A stretch of DNA of 64,000 bases, taken from NCBI GenBank assembly GCA_035048495.1, contig JASUTR010000244.1, positions 294,210 to 358,209 of the forward strand. The letters run 5' to 3'. Position 1 is the stretch's first letter. Every line of letters begins with the position of its first letter. The translations under genes were made by a program, and so were the position numbers. This document shows, in pieces, positions 1 through 10,020 of the stretch. Source of the stretch: Euptelea pleiosperma. Taxonomy: Eukaryota > Streptophyta > Magnoliopsida > Ranunculales > Eupteleaceae. The notes below the pieces were generated by a model. That model ran no database searches, was not told the origin of the DNA, and saw only the letters and a list, made by a program, of their open reading frames with translations.

Positions 1-42
1 ATCCGTGCGTCAACGTCTCAAATTGGACTTAGTTTGTGAGTT

Positions 43-219
43 ACATTCCGAAGCCTATAACTTGTGACTTTTTCGCAACCGGACCTCGTAATTGGACTCA
101 AACTCTTCCATTACTATTGTTTCAACACATTTGAAGTGTTGGAACAAGATTCGTGACAGTAGAAACAAGTTAGGTCCATCCGTGCGTCAACGTCTCAAAA
201 TGGACACAGTTTGTGTGTT
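43..219 (+). repeat. Representative 177-bp satellite monomer
   Basis: One full unit counted from ACATTC to the next ACATTC. In order it holds: ACATTCCGAAGCCTATAA; a T5 tract in GTGACTTTTTCGC; CCGGACCTCGTAATTGGACTC; a dyad around CAACACATTTGAAGTGTTGG; ATTCGTGACAGT; CATCCGTGCGTCAACG; and a purine/pyrimidine-mixed stretch ending CAGTTTGTG. The 11-mer AATTGGACTCA normally occurs twice per monomer, 69 bp apart, once before AGTTTGTG and once before AACTCTTCC, a possible trace of an older, shorter subunit. The length of 177 is a multiple of three, so a frame can carry from monomer to monomer, but stops occur in all frames. The length is close to one nucleosome plus linker. Confidence 0.9.
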
Positions 220-1587
220 ACATTCCGAAGCCTATAAATTGTGACTTTGTCGCAACCGGACCTCATAATTTTACTCAAACTCTTTCATTACTATTGTTTC
301 AAAACATTTGAAGTGTTGGAACAAGATTCGAGACAGTCGAAACAAATTAGCTCCATCCGTGCGTCAACGTCACAAATTGGACTCAGTTTGTGAGTTACAT
401 TCCGAAGCCTATAACTTGTGACTTTTTCGCAACTGGACCTCGTAATTGGACTCAAACTCTTCCATTACTATTGTTTCAACACATTTAAAGTGTTGGAACA
501 AGATTCGGGACAGTCGAAACAAGTTAGCTCCATCCGTGCGTCAATGTCATTAATTGGACTCAGTTTGTGATTTACATTCTGAAGCCTATAACTTGTGACT
601 TTTTTGCAACCGGACCTCATAATTAGACTCAAACTCTTCCATTACTATTGTTTCAACACATTTGAAGTGTTGAAACAAGATTCGGGACAGTCGAAACATG
701 TTAACTCCATCCGTGCGTCGACGTCTCAAATTGGACTCAGTTTGTGTGTTACATTCCGAAGCCTATAACTTGTGACTTTTTCGCAACCGGACCTCGTAAT
801 TGGAACAAGATTCGGGACAGTCGAAACAAGTTAGCTCCATCCGTGCGTCAACGTCTCAAATTGGACTCAGTTTGTGTGTTACATTCAGAAGCCAATAAGT
901 TGTGACTTTTTCGCAATCGGACCTCGTAATTGGACTCAAACTCTTCCATTACTATTGTTTCAACACATTTGAAGTGTTGGAACAAGATTCGGGGCAGTCG
1001 AAACAAGTTAGCTCAATCCGGGCGTCAATTTCTTTAATTGGACTCAGTTTGTGTGTTACATTCTGAAGCCTATAACTTGTGACTTTTTCGCAACCGGACA
1101 TCGTAATTAGACTCGAATTCTTCCATTACTATTCTTTCAACATATTTGAAGTGTTGGAACAAGATTCGGGGCAGTCGAAGCAAGTTAGCTCCATCCGTGC
1201 GTCAATGTGTTTAATTGGACTCAGTTTGTGTGTTACATTCCGAAGCCTATAACTAGTGACTTTTTCGCAACCGGACCTCATAATTGGACTCAAACTCTTC
1301 CATTACTATTGTTTTAACACATTTGAATGTTGGAACAAGATTCGGGACAGTCGAAACATGTTAGCTCCATTCGTGCGTCAACGTCTCAAATTGGATTCAG
1401 TTTGTGTTTTATATTCCGAAGCCTATAACTTGTGACTTTTTCGCAACCGGACCTCGTAATTGGACTCAAACTCTTCCATTACTATTGTTTCAACACATTT
1501 GAAGTGTTGGAACAAGATTCGTGACAGTAGAAACAAGTTAGGTCCATCCGTGCGTCAACGTCTCAAAATGGACACAGTTTGTGTGTT
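220..1587 (+). repeat. Conserved eight-monomer block (first complete example)
   Basis: Read from the landmark ACATTC, the monomers at 220, 397, 574, 751, 881, 1058, 1235 and 1411 form a series that recurs in this order around almost every 130-bp marker. Diagnostic marks in order: AAATTGTGACTTTGTCG with TTTCAAAACATTTG; GCAACTGGACC with TTTAAAGTG; GATTTACATTCTG with TTTTTTGCAACC and GTGTTGAAAC; the 130-bp deletion unit; CCAATAAGTTGTGAC with GCAATCGG; CGGACATCGTAATTAGACTCG with CAACATATTTG; CTAGTGAC with the 176-bp TTTGAATGTTGG; and GTGTTTTA. Outside this block the monomer order varies. Other examples surround the markers at 3936, 6188, 9325, 11576, 15416, 18376, 21690, 24117, 26190, 32641, 35778, 44116, 47075, 51979, 57545 and 59973. 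Confidence 0.8.
751..880 (+). repeat. 130-bp truncated monomer, marker of the higher-order repeat
   Basis: This unit lacks 47 bp relative to the 177-bp form. The sequence CGTAATTGGA runs straight into ACAAGATTCGGG, so the loss is exactly between two TTGGA direct repeats, one in AATTGGACTC and one in GTGTTGGAAC. It removes the whole dyad-symmetric segment. The unit usually also carries GCGTCGACG before it and GTATGTTAC at its start. Equivalent units start at 3889, 6141, 9278, 11529, 15369, 18329, 21643, 24070, 26143, 32594, 35731, 44069, 47028, 51932, 57498 and 59926 (17 of this form). At 24070 and 26143 the junction reads AATTCGAAC. One shared deletion breakpoint indicates a single event spread by array homogenisation. 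Confidence 0.92.
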
Positions 1588-2546
1588 ACATTCCGAAGCC
1601 TATAAATTGTGACTTTGTCGCAACCGGACCTCATAATTTTACTCAAACTCTTTCATTACTATTGTTTCAAAACATTTGAAGTGTTGGAACAAGATTCGAG
1701 ACAGTCGAAACAAATTAGCTCCATCCGTGCGTCAACGTCACAAATTGGACTCAGTTTGTGAGTTACATTCCGAAGCCTATAACTTGTGACTTTTTCGCAA
1801 CTGGACCTCGTAATTGGACTCAAACTCTTCCATTACTATTGTTTGAACACATTTGAAGTGTTGGAACAAGATTCGAGACAGTCGAAACAAATTAGCTCCA
1901 TCCGTGCGTCAACGTCACAAATTGAACTCAGTTTGTGAGTTACATTCCGAAGCCTATAACTTGTGACTTTTTCGCAACCGGACCTCGTAATTGGACTCAA
2001 ACTCTTCCATTACTATTGTTTCAACACATTTGAAGTGTTGGAACAAGATTCGTGACAGTCGAAACAAGTTAGGTCCATCCGTGCGTCAACGTCTCAAAAT
2101 GGACTCAGTTTGTGTGTTACATTCCGAAGCCTATAAATTGTGACTTTGTCGCAACCGGACCTCATAATTTTACTCAAACTCTTTCATTACTATTGTTTCA
2201 AAACATTTGAAGTGTTGGAACAAGATTCGAGACAGTCGAAACAAATTAGCTCCATCCGTGCGTCAAAGTCACAAATTGGACTCAGTTTGTGAGTTACATT
2301 CCGAAGCCTATAACTTGTGACTTTTTCGCAACTGGACCTCGTAATTGGACTCAAACTCTTCCATTACTATTGTTTCAACACATTTAAAGTGTTGGAACAA
2401 GATTCGGGACAGTCGAAACAAGTTAGCTCCATCCGTGCGTCAATGTCATTAATTGGACTCAGTTTGTGATTTACATTCTGAAGCCTATAACTTGTGACTT
2501 TTTTGCAACCGGACCTCATAATTGGAATCAAACTCTTCCATTACTA

Positions 2547-2577
2547 TTGTTTCAACACATTTGAAGTGTTGAAACAA
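2547..2577. repeat. Dyad-symmetric element of the monomer (perfect form)
   Basis: Two perfectly complementary 12-bp arms, TTGTTTCAACAC and GTGTTGAAACAA, are separated by the 7-bp spacer ATTTGAA. This exact form occurs in monomers that carry GTGTTGAAACAAG. Most other monomers have GTGTTGGAACAAG, which puts one mismatch in the arm, and many have AAAACATTTG, which weakens it further. The element occurs once in every full-length monomer and is absent from the 130-bp monomers. Enrichment of dyad symmetry is a known property of many centromere satellites; any function here is inferred. Confidence 0.8.
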
Positions 2578-2578
2578 G

Positions 2579-2595
2579 ATTCGGGACAGTCGAAA
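2579..2595 (+). other. CENP-B-box-like motif, partial match (7 of 9 essential bases)
   Basis: Aligned to the mammalian pattern NTTCGNNNNANNCGGGN, the satellite segment ATTCGGGACAGTCGAAA keeps TTCG, the central A and the following CG, but has AA where GG is expected. It sits one base after the dyad element and recurs in most monomers as ATTCGGGAC, ATTCGTGAC or ATTCGAGAC followed by AGTCGAAA; in other classes it is broken (ATTAGGAGC, ATTCCTGAC). It also contains its own short inverted repeat, TTCG and CGAA. Plants have no established CENP-B orthologue acting at such boxes, so this may be chance. Confidence 0.3.
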
Positions 2596-5500
2596 CAAGT
2601 TAGCTCCATCCGTGCGTCAACGTCTCAAATTGGACACAGTTTGTGAGTTACATTCCGAAGCCTATAACTTGTGACTTTTTCGCAATCGGACCTCGTAATT
2701 CGACTCAAACTCTTCCATTACTATTGTTTCAACACATTTAAAGTGTTGGAACAAGATTCGGGACAGTCGAAACAAGTTAGCTCCATCCGTGCGTCAACGT
2801 CTAAAATTGGACTCAGTTTGTGTGTTACATTCAGAAGCCTATAACTTGTGACTTTTTCGCAACCGGACCTCATAATTGGACTCAAACTCTTCCATTACTA
2901 TGTTTCAACACATTTGAAGTGTTGAAACAAGATTCGGGACAGTCGAAACAAGTTAGCTCAATCCGGGCGTCAATTTCTTTAATTGGACTCAGTTTGTGTG
3001 TTACATTCAGAAGCCTATAAGTTGTGACTTTTTCGCAACCGGACCTCGTAATTGGACTCATACTCTTCCATTACTATTGTTTCAACACATTTGAAGTGTT
3101 GGAACAAGATTAGGAGCAGTCGAAGCAAGTTGGCTCCATCCGTGCGTCAATGTCATTAATTGGACTCAGTTTGTGTGTTACATTCAGAAGCCTATAACTT
3201 GTGACTTTTTCGTAATCGGACCTCGTAATTGGACTCAAACTCTTCCATTACTATTGTTTCAAAACATTTGAAGTGTTGGAACAAGATTCGTGACAGTCGA
3301 AACAAGTTAGGTCCATCCGTGGGTCAACGTCTCAAAATGGACTCAGTTTGTGTGTTACATTCCGAAGCCTATAAATTGTGACTTTGTCGCAACCGGACCT
3401 CATAATTTTACTCAAACTCTTTCATTACTATTGTTTTAAAAACATTTGAAGTGTTGGAACAAGATTCGAGACAGTCGAAACAAATTAGCTCCATCCGTGC
3501 GTCAACGTCACAAATTGGACTCAGTTTGTGAGTTACATTCCGAAGCCTATAACTTGTGACTTTTTCGCAACTGGACCTCGTAATTGGACTCAAACTCTTC
3601 CATTACTATTGTTTCAACACATTTAAAGTGTTGGAACAAGATTCGGGACAGTCGAAACAAGTTAGCTCCATCCGTGCGTCAATGTCATTAATTGGACTCA
3701 GTTTGTGATTTACATTCTGAAGCCTATAACTTGTGACTTTTTTGCAACCGGACCTCATAATTGGAATCAAACTCTTCCACTACTATTGTTTCAACACATT
3801 TGAAGTGTTGAAACAAGATTCGGGACAGTCGAAACATGTTAACTCCATCCGTGCGTCGACGTCTCAAATTGGACTCAGTTTGTATGTTACATTCCGAAGC
3901 CTATAACTTGTGACTTTTTCGCAACCGGACCTCGTAATTGGAACAAGATTCGGGACAGTCGAAACAAGTTAGCTCCATCCGTGCGTCAACGTCTCAAATT
4001 GGACTCAGTTTGTGTGTTACATTCAGAAGCCAATAAGTTGTGACTTTTTCGCAATCGGACCTCGTAATTGGACTCAAACTCTTCCATTACTATTGTTTCA
4101 ACACATTTGAAGTGTTGGAACAAGATTCTGGGCAGTCGAAACAAGTTAGCTCAATCCGGACGTCAATTTCTTTAATTGGACTCAGTTTGTGTGTTACATT
4201 CTGAAGCCTATAACTTGTGACTTTTTCGCAACCGGACATCGTAATTAGACTCGAATTCTTCTATTACTATTGTTTCAACATATTTGAAGTGTTGGAACAA
4301 GATTCGGGGCAGTCGAAGCAAGTTAGCTCCATCCGTGCGTCAATGTGTTTAATTGGACTCAGTTTGTGTGTTACATTCCGAAGCCTATAACTAGTGACTT
4401 TTTCGCAACCGGACCTCATAATTGGACTCAAACTCTTCCATTACTATTCTTTTAACACATTTGAATGTTGGAACAAGACTCGGGACAGTCGAAACATGTT
4501 AGCTCCATTCGTGCGTCAACGTCTCAAATTGGATTCAGTTTGTGTTTTACATTCCGAAGCCTATAACTTGTGACTTTTTCGCAACCGGACCTCGTAATTG
4601 GACTCAAAGTCTTCTATTACTATTGTTTCAACACATTTGAAGTGTTGGAACAAGATTCGTGACAGTCGAAACAAGTTAGGTCCATCCGTGCGTCAACGTC
4701 TCAAAATGGACTCAGTTTGTGTGTTACATTCCGAAGCCTATAAAATGTGACTTTGTCGCAACCGGACCTCATAATTTTACTCAAACTCTTTCATTACTAT
4801 TGTTTCAAAACATTTGAAGTGTTGGAACAAGATTCGAGACAGTCGAAACAAATTAGCTCCATCCGTGCGTCAACGTCACAAATTGAACTCAGTTTGTGAG
4901 TTACATTCCGAAGCCTATAACTTGTGACTTTTTCGCAACTGGACCTCGTAATTGGACTCAAACTCTTCCATTACTATTGTTTCAACACATTTAAAGTGTT
5001 GGAACAAGATTCGGGACAGTCGAAACAAGTTAGCTCCATCCGTGCGTCAACGTCTAAATTTGGACTCAGTTTGTGTGTTACATTCAGAAGCCTATAACTT
5101 GTGACTTTTTCACAACCGGACCTCATAATTGGACTCAAACTCTTCCATTACTATGTTTCAACACATTTGAAGTGTTGAAACAAGATTCGGGACAGTCGAA
5201 ACATGTTAGCTCCATCCGTGCGTCAACGCCTCAAATTGGACTCAGTTTGTGTGTTACATTCAGAAGCCTATAAGTTGTGACTTTTTCGCAACCGGACCTC
5301 GTAATTGGACTCATACTCTTCCATTACTATTGGTTCAACACATTTGAAGTGTTGGAACAAGATTAGGGTCAGTCGAAACAAGTTAGCTCCATCCGTGCGT
5401 CAACGTCTCAAATTGGACTCAGTTTGTGAGTTACATTCCGAAGCCTATAACTTGTGACTTTTTCGCAACCGGACCTCGTAATTGGACTCAAACTCTTCCA

Positions 5501-8500
5501 TTACTATTGTTTCAACACATTTGAAGTGTTGGAACAAGATTCCTGACAGTCGAAACAAGTTAGGTCCATCCGTGCGTCAACGTCTCAAAATGGACTCAGT
5601 TTGTGTGTTACATTCCGAAGCCTATAAATTGTGACTTTGTCGCAACCGGACCTCATAATTTTACTCAAACTCTTTCATTACTATTGTTTCAAAACATTTG
5701 AAGTGTTGGAAAAAGATTCGAGACAGTCGAAACAAATTAGCTCCATCCGTGCGTCAACGTCACAAATTGGACTCAGTTTGTGAGTTACATTCCGAAGCCT
5801 ATAACTTGTGACTTTTTCGCAACTGGACCTCGTAATTGGACTCAAACTCTTCCATTACTATTGTTTCAACACATTTAAAGTGTTGGAACAAGATTCGGGA
5901 CAGTCGAAACAAGTTAGCTCCATCCGTGCGTCAATGTCATTAATTGGACTCAGTTTGTGATTTACATTCTGAAGCCTATAACTTGTGACTTTTTTGCAAC
6001 CGGACCTCATAATTGGAATCAAACTCTTCCATTACTATTGTTTCAACACATTTGAAGTGTTGAAACAAGATTCGGGACAGTCGAAACATGTTAACTCCAT
6101 CCGTGCGTCGACGTCTCAAATTGGACTCAATTTGTATGTTACATTCCGAAGCCTATAACTTGTGACTTTTTCGCAACCGGACCTCGTAATTGGAACAAGA
6201 TTCGGGACAGTCGAAACAAGTTAGCTCCATCCGTGCGTCAACGTCTCAAATTGGATTCAGTTTGTGTGTTACATTCAGAAGCCAATAAGTTGTGACTTTT
6301 TCGCAATCGGACCTCGTAATTGGACTCAAACTCTTCCATTACTATTGTTTCAACACATTTGAAGTGTTGGAACAAGATTCTGGGCAGTCGAAACAAGTTA
6401 GCTCAATCCGGGCGTCAATTTCTTTAATTGGACTCAGTTTGTGTGTTACATTCTGAAGCCTATAACTTGTGACTTTTTCGCAACCGGACATCGTAATTAG
6501 ACTCGAATTCTTCTATTACTATTGTTTCAACATATTTGAAGTGGTCGAACAAGATTCGGGGCAGTCGAAGCAAGTTAGCTCCATCCGTGCGTCAATGTGT
6601 TTAATTGGACTCAGTTTGTGTGTTACATTCCGAAGCCTATAACTAGTGACTTTTTCGCAACCGGACCTCATAATTGGACTCAAACTCTTCCATTACTATT
6701 GTTTTAACACATTTGAATGTTGGAACAAGATTCGGGACAGTCGAAACATGTTAGCTCCATTCGTGCGTCAACGTCTCAAATTGGATTCAGTTTGTGTTTT
6801 ACATTCCGAAGCCTATAACTTGTGACTTTTTCGCAACCGGACCTCGTAATTGGACTCAAACTCTTCTATTACTATTGTTTCAACACATTTGAAGTGTTGG
6901 AACAAGATTCGTGAAAGTCGAAACAAATTAGCTCCATCCGTGCGTCAACGTCACAAATTGAACTTAGTTTGTGAGTTACATTCCGAAGCCTATAACTTGT
7001 GACTTTTTCGCAACTGGACCTCGTAATTGGACTCAAACTCTTCCATTACTATTGTTTCAACACATTTAAAGTGTTGGAACAAGATTCGGGACAGTCGAAA
7101 CAAGTTAGCTCCATCCGTGCGTCAACGTCTCAAATTGGACTCAGTTTGTGAGTTACATTCCGAAGCCTATAACTTGTGACTTTTTCGCAACCGGACCTCG
7201 TAATTGGACTCAAACTCTTCCATTACTATTGTTTCAACACATTTAAAGTGTTGGAACAAGATTCGGGACAGTCGAAACAAGTTAGCTCCATCCGTGCGTC
7301 AACGTCTAAAATTGGACTCAGTTTGTGTGTTACATTCAGAAGCCTATAACTTGTGACTTTTTCACAACCGGACCTCATAATTGGACTCAAACTCTTCCAT
7401 TACTATGTTTCAACACATTTGAAGTGTTGAAACAAGATTCGGGACAGTCGAAACATGTTAGCTCCATCCGTGCGTCAACGCCTCAAATTGGACTCAGTTT
7501 GTGTGTTACATTCAGAAGCCTATAAGTTGTGACGTTTTCGCAACCGGACCTCGTAATTGGACTCATACTCTTCCATTACTATTGTTTCAACACATTTGAA
7601 GTGTTGGAACAAGATTAGGAGCAGTCGAAGCAAGCTGGCTCCATCCGTGCGTCAATGTCATTAATTGGACTAAGTTTGTGTGTTACATTCAGAAGCCTAT
7701 AACTTGTAACTTTTTCGCAATCGGACCTCGTAATTGGACTCATACTCTTCCATTACTATTGTTTCAACACATTTGAAGTGTTGGAACAAGATTAGGAGCA
7801 GTCGAAGCAAGTTGGCTCCATCCGTGCGTCAATGTCATTAATTGGACTCAGTTTGTGTGTTACATTCAGAAGCCTATAACTTGTGACTTTTTCGCAATCG
7901 GACCTCGTAATTGGACTCAAACTATTCCATTACTATTGTTTCAACACATTTGAAGTGTTGGAACAAGATTCGTGACAGTCGAAACAAGTTAGGTCCATCC
8001 GTGCGTCAACGTCTCAAAATGGACTCAGTTTGTGTGTTACATTGCGAAGCCTATAAATTGTGACTTTGTCGCAACCGGACCTCTTAATTTTACTCAAACT
8101 CTTTCATTACTATTGTTTCAAAACATTTAAAGTGTTGGAACAAGATTCGAGACAGTCGAAACAAATTAGCTCCATCCGTGCGTCAACGTCACAAATTGAA
8201 CTTAGTTTGTGAGTTACATTCCGAAGCCTATAACTTGTGACTTTTTCGCAACTGGACCTCGTAATTGGACTCAAACTCTTCCATTACTATTGTTTCAACA
8301 CATTTAAAGTGTTGGAACAAGATTCGGGACAGTCGAAACAAGTTAGCTCCATCCGTGCGTCAACGTCTCAAATTGGACTCAGTTTGTGTGTTACATTCCG
8401 AAGCCTATAAATTGTGACTTTGTCGCAACCGGACCTCATAATTTTACTCAAACTCTTTCATTACTATTGTTTCAAAACATTTGAAGTGTTGGAACAAGAT

Positions 8501-10020
8501 TCGAGACAGTCGAAACAAATTAGCTCCATCCGTGCGTCAACGTCACAAATTGAACTCAGTTTGTGAGTTACATTCCGAAGCCTATAACTTGTGACTTTTT
8601 CGCAACCGGACCTCGTAATTGGACTCAAACTCTTCCATTACTATTGTTTCAACACATTTGAAGTGTTGGAACAAGATTCGTGACAGTCGAAACAAGTTAG
8701 GTCCATCCGTGCGTCAACGTCTCAAAATGGACTCAGTTTGTGTGTTACATTCCGAAGCCTATAAATTGTGACTTTGTCGCAACCGGACCTCATAATTTTA
8801 CTCAAACTCTTTCATTACTATTGTTTCAAAACATTTGAAGTGTTGGAACAAGATTCGAGACAGTCGAAACAAATTAGCTCCATCCGTGCGTCAAAGTCAC
8901 AAATTGGACTCAGTTTGTGAGTTACATTCCGAAGCCTATAACTTGTGACTTTTTCGCAACTGGACCTCGTAATTGGACTCAAACTCTTCCATTACTATTG
9001 TTTCAACACATTTAAAGTGTTGGAACAAGATTCGGGTCAGTCGAAACAAGTTAGCTCCATCCGTGCGTCAATGTCATTAATTGGACTCAGTTTGTGATTT
9101 ACATTCTGAAGCCTATAACTTGTGACTTTTTTGCAACCGGACCTCATAATTGGAATCAAACTCTTCCATTACTATTGTTTCAACACATTTGAAGTGTTGA
9201 AACAAGATTCGGGACAGTCGAAACATGTTAACTCCATCCGTGCGTCGACGTCTCAAATTGGACTCAGTTTGTATGTTACATTCCGAAGCCTATAACTTGT
9301 GACTTTTTCGCAACCGGACCTCGTAATTGGAACAAGATTCGGGACAGTCGAAACAAGTTAGCTCCCTCCGTGCGTCAACGTCTTAAATTGGACTCAGTTT
9401 GTGTGTTACATTCAGAAGCCAATAAGTTATGACTTTTTCGCAATCGGACCTCGTAATTGGACTCAAACTCTTCCATTACTATTGTTTCAACACATTTGAA
9501 GTGTTGGAACAAGATTCGGGGCAGTCGAAACAAGTTAGCTCAATCCGGGCGTCAATTTCTTTAAATGGACTCAGTTTGTGTGTTACATTCTGAAGCCTAT
9601 AACTTGTGACTTTTTCGCAACCGGACATCGTAATTAGACTCGAATTCTTCCATTACTATTGTTTCAACATATTTGAAGTGTTGGAACAAGATTCGGGGCA
9701 GTCGAAGCAAGTTAGCTCCATCCGTGCGTCAATGTGTTTAATTGGACTCAGTTTGTGTGTTACATTCCGAAGCCTATAACTAGTGACTTTTTCGCAACCG
9801 GACCTCATAATTGGACTCAAACTCTTCCATTACTATTGTTTTAACACATTTGAATGTTGGAACAAGATTTGGGACAGTCGAAACATGTTAGCTCCATTCG
9901 TGCGTCAACGTCTCAAATTGGATTCAGTTTGTGTTTTACGTTCCGAAGCCTATAACTTGTGACTTTTTCGCAACCGGACCTCGTAATTGGACTCAAACTC
10001 TTCTATTACTATTGTTTCAA

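Noticed and set aside
2820..3020. Recurrent 66-codon frame (also at 5073, 7325, 10638, 12713, 14481, 16553, 19513, 23002, 27327, 30641, 33778, 40748, 45429, 48212, 50864, 53116, 58858, 61110)
   Set aside because: It starts at GTG, lies wholly in satellite, spans parts of two monomers and is open only because one monomer class has lost a base (CTATGTTTC for CTATTGTTTC). There is no recognisable domain and no promoter, and its conservation follows repeat homogenisation.
3408..3593. Minus-strand frames in the satellite (also 56331-56561) and plus-strand frames at 25308, 50274, 58268, 61640, 63234 and 63530
   Set aside because: All are chance frames in tandem repeats. Several depend on single-base indels in suspected low-quality stretches.
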